DNA of 64,000 bases from Metarhizium brunneum (GCF_013426205.1 NC_089423.1:4650001-4714000); one strand, 5' to 3'. Positions 23,623-36,700 are shown, counted from the first letter of the stretch. A program made the numbers and translations. Notes: a model not told the origin generated them from the letters alone.

Positions 23623-25443
23623 ACTTGTTGCTTTCGCTCTCTGTTGGACAAGTCGTTTCTATCAAGATGAAGTTGAGATGGCTTGATGGAAAAGTCCGAA
23701 GGGTTCTCAAAACAGTAGCGATCGGCGAGATGCCAGAACCTAGTATCGAAATAGATGAAAGAGAGGAGTTGAGTTTCAACCAGAGAAGATAGACGGCAAA
23801 GGGAAGTAAATGGCGACCGTGGGCAATTGCTGGTTGACTCTTGTTGTCTTTTCGATCTCGAAAACCAAGTCACTATTGAAGTAGCACAACACGCTGTGTC
23901 TCCAAAACGTAGTTGAACAAGGGAAAGTACACAAGAAAGGGAAAAAAAAGAAGGAACAAGTCAATGAAGAGGCCAATATGAAGGCCCTGGTGCAACAATG
24001 GAAGAAGAGGCACTGAAGAGTATAGAGCGAGACAATAGGCCAGGAGCCTCGAGTACTAGTTGAGAACAGAGAAGGAGGGCGGGCTTCAGACAAGGAAAAT
24101 CAAGAGCGAAATGTTCAAAGGCAAGACGAAGGAGAGGGGAAAAAACAGGTTGAAAGACACCGGCTTCTTCCACGTAAGAGATGCTGTGAACACCAACCAA
24201 GCCACTGGCAAAGACGAAACCAACAAAGAACGGCTACAAGACGTGAAAGAGAGGATGATGCAAGAACAAGGGGATCGACGCTGTGCGTCCATTTTGTATT
24301 CTGCATGCATCGCGGAATCCTGGCTTCCCATCAACCCTCTGCCAGAGTGTCTACGACGGCAAGGCTGGGCCAAGCAAGCAGGTGAAATGAGAGCGACCTG
24401 CGGGCCGCTACCTGACACCCCGGGGAGCATGGCAGCTTCACAATCGAGATTGAAGATGTTTGGGCACATCATGGCCAATGCTTTTGTGCGAGGACGGCAA
24501 AGGGCGAGCCGGGAAGGGAGGGCATCCCTGCGTCGTGTAGATGTACTTGACCGAAAGACTCAGCAACGCACACGATGCACATGCGCGCGGCTCCCGTGGT
24601 CGTGCCGGCTTGGGGAACCATACTGCTAGTATCTGCAGTGCAGTTTCGGATTGATGGGACGATGGGACGTTGGAACGACGGGGCCACGGCGAACCATGCG
24701 GGCAGAAAGGCAGCGGCTGTGCTCGAAATGTTTCTAAAGTTGGAAACGAGACGTCGACGGCCAATCACCAGGACCTCGGGAGCCTGACCTGGTGCAGCCT
24801 GGGGGCTGGGTCTGCGGCGCTTGCGGCGGTGCTGTCGCCTATGAGGCCCTGCACCAGAGGCAAGTGGCAGACAGACCTTGTACATCACCATTTGCACGTC
24901 AAACCGTCGTGTCTGGTCCACGAAAGATGCTTTGATTCTGTCGACTCAATATCAAGAGCTTCCTGTGGCTGCCACTGGCACATGCTAGGGCCGGGTCTTC
25001 TTTCTTTCTTCTTTCTCTTTTTCCTTGCCTTTGTTTTAATTCCGTTGTTGCTCCATCTTTACGTCGCGCCTTCTCGTTTTTGCCGCCAACTTTCCTAGAT
25101 GGTCAACATTTCAGGCCCACGCCGCTTCTCATTGGTTGCCGCGCATGAATCCCTGCCAGCAATTTTCACAGCAGCCCCAACCATCGATGCAGCCAGTGTT
25201 AGTTAAGGGAAGCACATCTGGGGGCTGAAGCACCGCACATGGCGCACCTGCTGCTTCAACTGCCTATGTGTATGCATGGGTATATACGGAGCATGATTCC
25301 TTTCATCTTAATCTTACACATGCGCACAGCAGCCGCCTCGTATTCACGGTTGCCCAACCCGTCCTTGTCGACTGCCGGCATACCACCATGCCATGGTCCT
25401 CTTCTCATCACCATCATCCTCTCTTCCTATCCGGCCCGTAGCT
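23623..25443. promoter_or_regulatory. Upstream region of CBM19-like gene
   Basis: 1.8 kb between the CBM19-like start and the 3' end of the PPR-like gene, both on the minus strand. The first 500 bp are purine-rich on the plus strand (pyrimidine-rich on the coding strand), as often seen in fungal promoters and leaders. A frame of 189 codons at 24060-24629 has no domain and atypical composition. No gene is supportable. Confidence 0.45.
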
Positions 25444-28343
25444 CTAGTTTCTCGTTTGCCGAGACTCTTTGTTCCCATCTCGAGCCAATTCTATTACCCG
25501 TCTCAAGGTGCTGATGGATTCATCATGGTGTACTTCGGCGTATGTCTTCACAGCCTCGTCGTCTGGCCAGGTCCAGTTCAACCCGGAATCCGCCAGCGTT
25601 TGTAGGAGCGTTGACACCCTGCCGTTTCCCAGCATCGGCTCTGCCACCAATCGAAAAACGCACAGCGTCTCGAAAAAGTCTGCCTGTGGCGGAGCCTCAT
25701 CCATCTCATTCACGGCCGATGCCACGTTGAATTGGCCCCATTGTTGTATCAGCCACTCCAGCAGCCGCCCCATTTCTTCAAACTCGCCCAGATATCCCAG
25801 CGTCAGCATGTAGTCGTGAGCATGGTCACTTCGGGCCGCATCCCTGCGAGAATTCATGGCTTCTAGCGGTGCTATCTGGTACCCATCAAGATATGCTTGG
25901 GCGTGGCGCTCCCTCTGCTCGAGCGTCCAGAACATGTACTTTATTCGCGCCTTGGCTTCTTTCAGGAGTAGCACTTCGGCCCCCGCCATCGGGAAAGAAT
26001 CTTCCTGTCCTAGTCCCTGATGCAGTAGACTCCGACGAGGGTGCGCATTATCCACACTTGCCATGCACATCTGGTAGAAAAGCGCTTGCGTCAGTGGGCT
26101 CTTTGCAAGTGCTTCTTTCTCAGCATCCTTTGTGAATACACTATTCAGCTGTTGTCGCACGGCCTTTCGAACACCTTTGTGGAACTGAGTAAATGTTGAC
26201 AACTGGACTCCGTCCACCTTCTCGATTGCATCCATCACTCTCAACATCAAATCAAGTTGTTGATGCAGCGAGATCCTCAGAGCATGGTGGTGTCGCGATA
26301 ATTCCTTTAAAATAGTGCCCCACATGAAGGGAGCCCATCGAGACTGTTCATGGCTCAACCTTGATTCCGCGAGGCGTATAACATGTTGAAGTTGATTGCC
26401 TGCGCGTCGCCCTTCCACTCGCAGGCATACTTGGAGATACGCTGCGAATAACCCCATCCCAACTAGCCTCAGAAGCCCGGCATCGGGCTCTTCGGCAATA
26501 AGATTTCGAATGATTCGACTCTTCTCGGGGCTGTCACGTAAATACTGATGAGCTATCTCCAAAGAAGCAGCATTGGCGACAAGAATACAAAGACAGGAGC
26601 CATCAGGCTCAACTCCATTGAGTCTCATATGTTGGTAGAGCTCAGATATACTCGGAGGCCGCAAGCGTGCTCTTTCAAACTCGGCCAGATTAGCCTCATG
26701 TTGGGTAGGAAAGTTCAAGGCTTTGTCACCGGGCGATATGCTGCCGTCTGGCTCAACTTCTCGCAGCACTAGCTTCTCAAACATGGCCGAATACTGATGC
26801 AGACCTGGCTTCATCCCTTCTTTTGGTGGGTTGCGGAACCGATCCCAAGCTTCTTGTGCATTCCGCGTGGCGCGGATAGATGCCTCCCACACTCCAATTC
26901 TTCGGCGTTTCGAAATCATTGCTCTCTGTTGAATAGTTGGCGTTCCATCTTGTGTCATGCCTTGCAATATGTCCACCGCATCGTCGACTTCGTCTTTGGC
27001 AAATCCAGCCTCTTGCATGAGCATGCCTGCACTTACAGCGCGGCTCCAGTTGTCTTCTGGATCGGTACGTTCATCCATTCCGTGGCCTGGCTGCAAATAG
27101 GGAGGCCAGCTCGATGCGTGTCTGGCTGCGCTGTATACTTCTGCATGATTCTTGGCCTGGCCTGATAACACTTCTCGAATCGCCCGGAATCCACCTCTAT
27201 CCACAAGCAATGGTTTTGACAGGCCTGCCGACATCGACAAGAGAATTCTCTGCGCCTCCCAGAAATAAGCGTTGGGTGTGGATCTTTGGGCCACGTGGAC
27301 ATGTGGCAGAGGTCGTAATATTTGCAAGCATCCATTGAAAATATCACATTGTGTTGTAAATACTTTCCTTTCGCCTTGAGCAGAAATCGGCATGTTCTGA
27401 ATATATTGTGCAGCCGAATCAGCCAGCTTCACCACAAATCTGGGCTCTAGCCGGCGGCAGTGGTGGACTAGTAGTCGCATAATTAAGTTGAAGTTTGCTC
27501 GGTCAATATCCAGCATCTTTTCTGACCCGTCTCTACTACTTTGACGGTTGCCCTCCGATATGGTGTTATCCGCTCTTCGGTTGTTGTAATAGGCGTGTGA
27601 GGACTCAATCATTCTCTGCAACGTGACTGGATCGCTAATACCGGACGACTGGCGGAGCAGGAAGTGGAATATGAATAAGGGGACTGACGTAGGTTCCTCC
27701 AGATATCTCTTGCACCTTTCTTCATCGTTTTGCCCTCGTAAAATATACACATATCGCCCGATAGCCTTTTGGGTATGGCCTGCAAGAGACGGGTGTTTTA
27801 GTATGGTTTTGTTCTCTTGTAGCGTCGGAAGAAGCTCCAACAATCCGCTTTCGCCGGCCGACTGAAGCTCTTCCTGTCGCAGAATCTCTTGCAGGAGGAG
27901 AATAGGCAGTCTTATCGTTCGAAACCTGGCGATTCTTTTCCTCCAGGAGTCTGCGTATGGGTTTTTTCCAAGTACTTTCTCCAGTAGCTGGCTAGAGGGC
28001 ATGTGCTCCAGTAATTGTCTCGTAGAGTTTCGCACAATTGATGGACCATGGAACCTCGTGCCGTCAGGTCGAGTGCGGCGTCTTGGCCCGTCGGATGTCG
28101 CATGTCGCAGGTTGTTTTGCTTTGCAAATGCCCTTTGCGGCCCAACCTTTGGGCCGGTGCCCGTCAGACTCGTAGATACTATGTTATCTGCTACAGCTGC
28201 TCCGGCACCATTTACGCGGAGATCTTGAGATATCGAGCGACTGGATAACTGAATACACACAAACTTGATTAGCTTTCTAGATCACGAGCAGATATGGTCG
28301 AACTGGGTCATACAACAGCTTGTTGGAGCACTCGGAGCGGCAT
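25444..28343 (-). CDS. Large mitochondrial PPR-like protein
   Basis: Predicted 944-residue protein with a 10-codon first exon (28314-28343) and a long second exon (25444-28248). The 65-bp intron has a GTATGA donor, GCTAATC branch and TTCAG acceptor. The joined N-terminus, MPLRVLQQAVLSSRS, is basic and amphipathic like a mitochondrial presequence. Without the first exon the main frame has no good ATG near its start. The body is helical with pentatricopeptide-like segments, the clearest being YQHMRLNGVEPDGSCLCILV. This suggests an organelle RNA-processing or translation factor, but repeats are degenerate and no named ortholog was recognised. The gene sits 370 bp from prefoldin subunit 3, on the same strand. 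Confidence 0.7.
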
Positions 28344-28713
28344 GCGCCGCCGTCGGCCAAGCTCTCTCGAGGCATTTCTCAGCATGCCTCCTCATAATTT
28401 CACAAGTTGCATCAGCATTGGTCGTGTAGTCACTGGAGATGCGCCGTGTAAAGATGGGTTGGAGGCGGGAAAAGATGGTTCGCACCCTGTGCACGAATTG
28501 GCACACATGCAAAAAGTCGTGTCCCCACACTTACCCTGGACCCGATAGCCCTTCTTTTGGCATCGTGATTGCATCTCAGGGCATACGGCGAATATTCTAA
28601 ATTTCACGGTGCTTTTATTTCCACCCTATTATAGACAATATGAAAGTTGAAATCATCAGGTGTCTTTCTTTCGAGGCAGTGCTGACCAAGCTTGATAACG
28701 GATCCTGACAACC
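28344..28713. promoter_or_regulatory. Short spacer between PPR-like and prefoldin 3 genes
   Basis: This 370-bp spacer must hold the PPR-like gene promoter and the prefoldin 3' end. Frames crossing it are short and without domains. No motif is clear enough to name. Confidence 0.45.
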
Positions 28714-29671
28714 CTAGTTCTTAGAAGGGCCTGTCTTCTCACCGGACTGACCTTTGGTAACCTCTTCCCCTGACTTGTCTTTACGCTTTTGTACCACTTC
28801 CCAATTATAAACTCTCGCTGTCGCAACTTCCATGGTCTAGATGGTGTGTTAGTTCAAAGTGTGCTAGTAGATCGGGGATCAGTCATAATACTCACGGTGA
28901 TCTGCTCGCGTAAAAAATCCAAATCCTCCTCGCAGTGTGACAAACTTGTCTTTGCAGTGGCTAGTTTTGAACTCAACAGCGTCTCGGCTTCATCTGTAGT
29001 GTATGAAAGCATCACGTTGGCCTGAAGCCACAGTCAGCACTGATTGGAATTACTGGGGTCATGTATTATGCGCACCCCAAGCCAAATATAGACCTCGCTC
29101 GTTGCAGGGACATTCGCTCTTGAATATAATGTTTCGTTGAGTTCGAATGTCGTTTCTATGGGTTCGGTTTCGTCCTGCATCGCCTCCACGTCAGACTCGG
29201 ACAATGACTTGCAAGGTTCAATTCCTTACTTTGCGGAGCTTCAAGAACCTGACTGTATCTAATGTTTTTTGGATCTCGGGTATCTTGTCTTTCAGACCTG
29301 CCATTCGGCGCTGGAGATTCATTTCCATAAACTGATACTTCCTACAGTGTATTGATGTCAGTGAAGGCCGCCTTCCAACTTGATCTGGTTGCAATCTTGA
29401 AAACCTTGGCGACGTCTTTCTTCGAAACAACGAGTTGACTCACGAAATCATCTCCTGGAAGCTCCGTAATGTGGGCTCGACTTCCTCCCGGGTAGCGACA
29501 TAGTCCTCGACCCTGTCCACGAAAGGGGCGTTGGGAATACCGCGCGGGTTGGTGGCAGTCCCATCGTTGCCGCTGGAATGAGGCTGTGTCAGCATATACG
29601 ACGGAGTCATTAGCTCGTCAAGACGATCTGGGAACATACATTGACGCCGGCGCCCTGCCTGCGGTTGCCAT
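28714..29671 (-). CDS. PAC10: Prefoldin subunit 3 (VBP1/PAC10 type)
   Basis: Predicted 206-residue alpha-type subunit of prefoldin, the hexameric chaperone that hands nascent actin and tubulin to CCT. Six exons: 29640-29671, 29444-29572, 29230-29341, 29076-29174, 28896-29021, 28714-28836. Phases agree and introns are 54-102 bp. Conserved segments are NPRGIPNAPFVD, the first coiled coil around KYQFMEMNLQRRMAGLKDKI, then LYSRANVPATSEVYIWLGANVMLSY, the beta-hairpin region. The second coiled coil is EEDLDFLREQITTMEVATARVYNWEV in outline. The 29174/29175 boundary could shift by 9 bp (GAG versus CAG acceptor); the longer intron has the better branch spacing. Confidence 0.92.
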
Positions 29672-31483
29672 CTTTGTTGGCCTGTCTCCAGTCAGTGCAA
29701 AGTAAGATTTGGAGCTTTGAAGCTGCCCACCTGCGACAGACGGCTTTGGCCAGTGGGCTGCTCACCGAGGTGAGCAGGTCGAGGTGGGGTAGCCTGACCG
29801 ATGGTGGACCATTGTGTCGCTCTTGGAGCAGGATTGGGGGACGCCAACATGACCATCTATCTAACATGGGAGTTTCTTGTGGCAGCGAGTCAATTTAAGT
29901 TGCTCAAATACCTAGGTACTCATGTATAATGGCCCCTAGCTGTTTTCTTATGAGCCTACTTTAAAGTTACCGCTTAAATGACAGCTATTAGGTATAGTTT
30001 AAACATGTACCAACTCTGCGCACGATTAGCATTTAAAGACAGTGATGACGCACCAAAAGAGGCACTGGAAAGGTCGTTCAAAGATGATACGTGGCGTAAG
30101 CCTTGAGGCTCCATCGACCGCAAACGGCACAATCGAATAATCCTGAGATAATACATGCGTTCGGCTCTGGAGTACACCCACACTCAGTGCGCGGCGAAGA
30201 ACCGAGAGGCGTAGCAGCTGTAAAGTCTTAGCTTTGAAGTTCCTTGTATACTTAAGTACCTGCCCAAGTAAGGGTATCGTGCAACAGCATCTATGTAAGA
30301 CTTATATATTAATGCCTTTGAACAAACATAAAAGCCTTGGATATACCTGCCTCGCAGCACCTCTTAGTAAGAGTTGCTAGGTTTCCATTCCATTACAAGA
30401 TGCCACCACCAGCTACAGATGGCAAGGACGACATTTACAAAGGGCCAGTCCCCTAATCACGGTCTGGAGCGTCAGGACTTGCATCCGATTCCAAAAGCAT
30501 TGAAATGGAGAATACTGAAAAGCACTCCGCCGCCAGTCCCAGACATACGGGAGCGGCCCCTCAGCAGCAGACGAGCAATGGCATAGAGGAGGGCAAATGA
30601 GATGGCAAGAAAGCCAAACACGACGCTGATAAGAGAACCGAGGAGGAGGCTGGTAGAAGAGCTAAAGAAGAAGCTGATAGATTGGCCAAGGGAGAAAATG
30701 CACAGCCAACACCGACCGGCGGGAGCCACCCCTAACAACAGTAATCAATGATGTAGATATGGAGGCTAGCCGTGAGCGCTGTGTGTGTCATATCCCGCGC
30801 TGACCAGCACACCTGTCCTATGACTTCTATTGTTGCTGTTGCTGTCATTGTGCCAGGCAACGACCGATATCATCGCGAGCGAAAATGCCAAGCAGTTCGC
30901 AAGAGATACTCGTGAGTTCAGAGAGAAGATAATAGATGACAAGGGCTGGGAGAAATTCAACGACCATGGCATCTATCGGCTTGCTATGGCTTTAATCGTT
31001 GCACAGCTGATAACATCTGCAATTATAATAGCCCTGGCAGCTTTTGGCCACGGACTGGCACTTACGTGGCTTGGCGGTGTGAATGATGCTACGGTGGCCA
31101 CGGTATTTCTCTCAAATGAATAATGTTGGCGGCTCAAGCCATGGCCCAAGTAGCTTAATACCGAATTCGGTGGGCAGGTTGAAGGCTTTATACTGCCTGC
31201 TATTAGTGAATATCCGTGGAGATGAATCAGTAAATGAACTCACGTGGAAGATGTGTGACAGGAAGGGGCTGGCATACATATAAGAATTGCAACCGCGTAC
31301 CATCAAAGTCTGCAAAAAAAAAAGAGGGTATGCCATGCCGTATTAGTTTCTTACACATATTATCATAACTCGCTGACTGAAATTTTATCAATGCATTTGA
31401 CGCCAAGCTCCCAACAGTACCTCCTTATCCATACCCATACCATACACCAGACCCTCGTTTATCTATCGCCGAGACACGAGGAA
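29672..31483. other. Prefoldin upstream region with a degenerate gene remnant
   Basis: 1.8 kb between the prefoldin start and the VanZ-like 3' end. The first 700 bp are AT-rich and include a TACCTAGGTA palindrome at 29909-29918. The second half holds the putative decayed SLATT-like gene described separately, then about 360 bp of AT-rich DNA with no gene. Confidence 0.5.
30400..31123 (+). pseudogene. Possible decayed two-transmembrane (SLATT-like) gene
   Basis: The 3' part (30857-31123) keeps an 89-codon frame: a charged helix (ASENAKQFARDTREFREKI), a membrane span (LAMALIVAQLITSAIIIALAAFG) and a second hydrophobic stretch (LTWLGGVNDATVATVF). That order resembles fungal SLATT, a 2TM effector domain, but the match is weak. 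No ATG opens this frame. Upstream, an ATG at 30400 starts a frame with five stops (30454, 30598, 30733, 30742, 30754). A GTGAGC donor at 30772 and a CAG ending at 30856 would join it in phase to the 3' part. Each stop could come from one C-to-T change, but five stops in 124 codons is also about the random rate. A Glu/Lys/Ala-rich segment between stops looks coding. Read as a remnant, not a working gene. Confidence 0.35.
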
Positions 31484-32172
31484 TCAGTCTGTCCGCTTCT
31501 TTGCATCGCCAATGTCAACGGTGTCGGGTTCTTGACTCCTGACAGGAGGCGGAGCTGACGTCTCCGGCACATCGTCCTCATCCCAGTCATCCGGGGCATT
31601 TTCATCCCAATTATCCACCTCTTCCTCCAATGTCCGTACCCTGGACGGGCCGGCATCGATAATGCCACTCTCCTGGCCTTGGCCCAGTTCGACGTCTTCG
31701 TCATCCTCTCCTGGAACAGGATTGTACGATTTTTGCTGCCTCTTACGCTCCAGCATGCGCTTGTGGTACCACGAGCACAGACCTAAACCAACCAAGCTGC
31801 CGACAATATTCGCCACGATGTCGAAGAGGTCAAAGTCGCGATCGTTGGGAAGGAAGCTCTGCAGAAACTCGGACCCCACGCCGAGGCATAGTGTGCAAAC
31901 AACCAGCGTCATGTTTAGGGTTCGGCGGCGATTGGTGTCGACAATCCAGTAGAATACAACTGTAAGCAAGAAGAAGGTCCCGGCGTGTAATACTTTGTCG
32001 TTGACATACTGCCCGAGTTGGAGCTTGCTGAGGCCGGCGTATCCTGCTACCAATAACAAAAACAGGAAGACACCTAGAACGAAGCACACGAGTCAATTAG
32101 CTTGTCCTTGCTGGTCCTCCCGATGAGCGAAGCCTGGGTGATGCTACCTGCAAAAGGCAGACGTATCCGCAT
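31484..32172 (-). CDS. VanZ-like membrane protein
   Basis: Predicted 204-residue protein with about four membrane spans and an acidic cytosolic tail. Exons are 32148-32172 and 31484-32073, joined across a 74-bp intron so that MRIRLPFAG runs into VFLFLLLVAGYAGLS. The core DKVLHAGTFFLLTVVFYW, LGVGSEFLQSFLP and RDFDLFDIVANIVGSLVGL is the VanZ-like pattern, which is widespread in bacteria and filamentous fungi. The VanZ name comes from teicoplanin resistance, but the fungal role is unknown. The C-terminal ~80 residues are rich in Asp, Glu and Pro. It is divergent from SPT7 across 1.56 kb. Confidence 0.85.
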
Positions 32173-33732
32173 GGCGCCAGATAAGTCAAAATGAAGCTGA
32201 CTCGAGCGCAGCGCAAGCGGTCGCAGCAAATATTGTATAAGGCTTCGCGATCAAGCCGTCTGGCGGTGGTCTGACGTGGACGGTCGGCGAACCGATGTTG
32301 ATGGTAACAAGGCCAGCTTGCGCAAGGTACATGTACTGGGGATGCTTGTCGAGGACGTAATTCTTTTCAATGACAGCTCCCGTTCAAGGAAAAACGAAGC
32401 CCACAGGCACAGTGAAGATTGCAAAATTCTAAATGGAGGCTGGTAATGTCGAAGCCTAGCCAGATGGTTGTTGGTGTTAGGACGATTGGAGTCTGGTAGG
32501 ACAGGGAAAGCTGACCAGACCAGACCGGGATATCTTGAGTGCGGATGCGGCCTTTCAGCTTCAGCGCATTCCAGTGGGCTGGGCAGCTACTGGCAGCAGT
32601 GTCGTGCCTGATTTTGGACAGTTGACTGGTTGATTGCGCAGCCCATGACTTCATTGTGCGCACACACGCAGAGCGCCTACTCCGTACACCCATTCATTTA
32701 CGTCTGGTGCACATGCATGCATCTATCTGTTTGCCTAAGTACAGGTAGGAGTATAGCAGAGCGGCTCTGCTCTGTGTTTACTCCCTTTGTGAGAACTGAA
32801 GAAGCAAGGTGCCGCCAAGTGAGCCACCCATCTTGGCTATGGTGAGGGTGGTGTGATACACGCTCGGATCGCCAATTCATTTGATTGTAGTTAGGGATGC
32901 AAAGCCCAGAGCGCCCTCACTGCATGCCACGGCAGCTCATCTCTACACCACCAGAGAGGCTTCGGTGCGTGACCCGACGGCGATGACAACCGCAGCCGGA
33001 ATCACGTGATAAGCGCCTTGATCCAACTCACGCAGGCGCACTTGGTGTTGCTGCTACGGTCGCCGGCGTTGGTGCCGTCGGTTTTATGGGGGAACACGGT
33101 CCGCGGGGGGCCAAGGTCTCAAGTACCTCCACCGGACGTCTTTGTCCAACACGCGCAGGCTGCCGACAGGCTCACCAGCATCGTAGAAACCGTGAAAATT
33201 TGGCCCTTTGTTGCGTTCTGTAGCTTCGATTCACCGTCTTGGAATTCTTTTGCATGCCTCGCATTCATCAATGCTGCTGCTGCCAACGGGACGGCCCTTT
33301 GTACCCGCGGCGCGGCCAAGGCGACCTATGGTACCTACTAAGTACCTACTAAGTAGACTTTAGTCCGTAACTCGTGGCCGCCGAGTGCTCAAGCGCCCGC
33401 TTGGTAGCGACTCCAGCGAGGTGGTGAGGTACCTAGTAGTGAGCCTGGGAGAAAGTCCCGCTTCGGGAAAGGGTGCGGTACTACGCTCTCCCCGAATCCT
33501 CAACCTCACCTCTTGATCCGCAGACAAATCGCACTCGTTGCGATCCATCAAAACACCACCGCCGTTATCTCGATTGTCGCGAATCTGCGTCCTCCATCTA
33601 TACCAATGCCGCTCTTTCGACCCATACCGCTGTAACTGCTCCAATCCCTTCCGGTTCGGCCCTACGCGAGCGCATCTCACCGCGCATGGCGACACCGCGC
33701 CCACTTGTCGCTTTCATCGCCACGGGCCCAGC
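32173..33732. promoter_or_regulatory. Divergent upstream region VanZ-like / SPT7
   Basis: This 1.56-kb region separates two divergent start codons. It contains an ACTCCGTA motif at 32679-32686 and an 11-bp direct repeat GTACCTACTAA (two copies, 33331-33352). The SPT7 frame is open upstream to about 33538, but the region is Arg/Pro-rich without domain character and is taken as 5' leader. Confidence 0.5.
33331..33352. repeat. Two-copy 11-bp tandem repeat upstream of SPT7
   Basis: GTACCTACTAA occurs twice in direct tandem about 380 bp upstream of the SPT7 start. Function unknown. Confidence 0.8.
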
Positions 33733-36700
33733 ATGTCCATTTCCAACGGCCAGCCAGCATGGCCGCCTCCAGTTTTGCACCATGCAAACGGCAGCAGGTC
33801 TTTGAATCATCTCGATGATGGAACGGCGCGTACTCAGACCCCCGTCGATAATACAGTAGAGTTGGTGCCTGAGGCACCAGTCGATGTCGAAGAAGAATCC
33901 CGGCGCGCTCTTTTTGCAGACTTGTATCGCAAGACTGAGGACAAGATCGCCTTGTTGTTTTCTGAGGATGGTTCTTACAATCTTGACGCGATTGCGGGTC
34001 TGAAGCGTCGTGCCCCGACCCCTACCGTGACGCTCCCCCCCACCACCGATCACGAACCCATCAAGGAACCGCCCTACAAAAAGGCCAAACGTGCCATTGA
34101 TGAAGATGACTATGACGACGATGACGAAGACGAAGACGAAGTAGCCACCGCGCCTGCGCCTGTGCTGAAAGCGCAAGGTTCCGCCGCCTCTATAGCCGCC
34201 AACTCCCTGCTGTCCCCATCCAAGTCTGGCAGCTCTCCAGTTCATTCCCTCAACTCGCCAGGGAGACTAGGAGAAAAGCTAAAATCGAGCCAAGAAGAAC
34301 CTCAGAGTAGAAGCAAAGCCGGGGAAAGCGACGACAATGCCATCAAAAATTTGGAAGAGGCCAGGTTGGCCACCGAGGAAGCTGCCAGGCGTAGCTTCCA
34401 CACTATATTCTACACCCTGGAGAATGATCGAACAGCGATGCTTGAACAAAAACGACTGGAAGATTCAGAAAAGCAGCTTCAAGCCGAGATGGACAGCAAT
34501 CAGGCAAATGGGGCCGGCGGTACCCAAGCAAGCAACCAAGGCTCGCTGAGTAGTGCGAATCTAGGTGCCTCAAGCCTGACCCTTAAACATCTCATCGCCA
34601 GAATTGATATGAAGCGTGACCAAGTAAGAGCCTCAGATGCAGAACTGAGACTCCTCATGAACGAGGTTCGCAAAAACCGAAGCAAATGGGCGAGCGAGGA
34701 AAATGTCAACCAAGAAGAGTTATATGAAGCTTTTGAAAAGGTTTTGACGGAGCTGAAGGCGCATACGGAGTATTCTCACCCATTCTTAACGCGAGTTAGC
34801 AAGAAAGATGCACCTGATTATTATAGTTGTGAGTTTATTTTCACCACCAGCTGGTATTATCGTTAGCTCTGGAATTGCCACTAACTATGATCTGTCACTC
34901 CAGTAATCAAGAACCCTATGGATCTCGGCTCAATGACGAAGAAACTAAAATCCCTGACGTACAAATCAAAGACGGATTTCGTTGCGGATCTTGACCTAAT
35001 ATGGGATAACTGTTTAAAATACAACCAAGACATGAATAGTCAAATCCGCAGAATGGCGAATGGAATGAGAAAAGAAGCTGAAAAGCTGATCCCGCTGATC
35101 CCAGATCTCGTCGTTCGTTCTCGGGCTGAAGTGGAGGCAGAAGAGAGACGAAAGCAGAATGGCGGCGACGATGACGGTGGCGACGACTCTGACGACGAGC
35201 CGATAATGTCGTCTCGTGGTCGAAAGGCTACAACAAAAGGTGCCAAGTCGCGCACCGCCCCGACGGACCAGAAAGAGGACACACCCGTGGTGGATCAAAA
35301 ACCGGTCCTACAACTCAATGGACTTCTCGGAAAAGCTGGCAGGGAGGGATCCGAAGTTGATGGGAGCAATGGGTTCTCGACTCCGCCGATAGCTGGCTCT
35401 ATAACCCCGTCTGGCGCATTGAATGGACACTCTGGCATTGCGAGCAACGCCGATGCCATGGATATCGACGGACCAAGTCTTAGCACAATGACAGCGTTTG
35501 GTGAAGCTACTGAACAGGCATACGAGGACGAAGAGTACAAGATTTGGAAGCAGACAACCAAGAAGGATCGAGCTCTAACTGTGAAAGAGCGCCACTTCCT
35601 GTTCAAAGGGAACAGTTTGAATACGGATGCCCCAGCACTTCTGAGAAATCGAGCTGGCATGCGCTGGTTTTTGAAGCATCAGAGGGAAGCTGAAACTATG
35701 GGAATTGCTGCACACCCACACCTGGCCAGTGCCGCAGGAGCGGGAAAGGATCTGGCCCCAAGCAAGCAACCGGAAACTCTTGCTGAGGGCATTGACGAAG
35801 AGACTGAACAGGTGGTGCCCGACTACTACAACCCGCTGACCAGTATCCCTGATATCAAGCCTAATCTGCAGTGGGTTGAGGACGGAGAAGGACAAGTGAT
35901 TAACCAGCATGAGGCATTCCTCAGACTCGTGCCCCCTGGCTCTTTTATTGCACCGAAAAGCCGACTGACAAAAAAAATGGATGACAATATCCGTCAGATT
36001 CAAGAAACCAGAAAGCTGGCGACCAAAATCTCAGTTATCAAGCAAATGCAGGTCCAATCGCAGGTGTACACCAACCAGTTCCCCAAATCGAGTATTGAGA
36101 CTTTCCTCGAGCAAGATATTGAGCCCCATTTCATCTCGGATGATGGACCTGTGATGGCTTCGGAAACTTGTCAGGATGCTCTCAAGCGCTCTGTCGCGAA
36201 AATTCTCTATCATACCGGTTTCGAGGAGTTGCAGCCGTCCGCTATTGATACCTTGACCGGAATTGCTGCCGATTATTTCCAGAAGTTGGTCAGGACTTTT
36301 AATATTTACCGCGAGGCTGAAAAGACATCAGTGCAAACTCCTCAAGGACCGCGAACCAAGTCCCGATTCACTCCTGAAGAAGTTGTTCTCCATACCCTCG
36401 AAGAAAGTGGCCACGATGTTGCGTCACTCGAATCTTATGCAAAGGATGAAGTTGACCGGTTAAGTTCTCGACTCGGAATTCTCCATGAGCGTATGAAGCT
36501 GCATCTCACTGATCTATTGCGGCCGGCCCTTTCCGCGGATGCCGGAGTTGACGGCGTCGGAGCCTTCAAGGATGGCAGTGACCAGTTTATGAGTGGCGAC
36601 TTCGCTGACGATCTTGGCGAAGACTTCTTTGGCTTCAAGGCTCTTGGCCTGGATAAGGAAATGGGGCTCGACTCCTTCTCCGTTCCATTTCACCTTCTCC

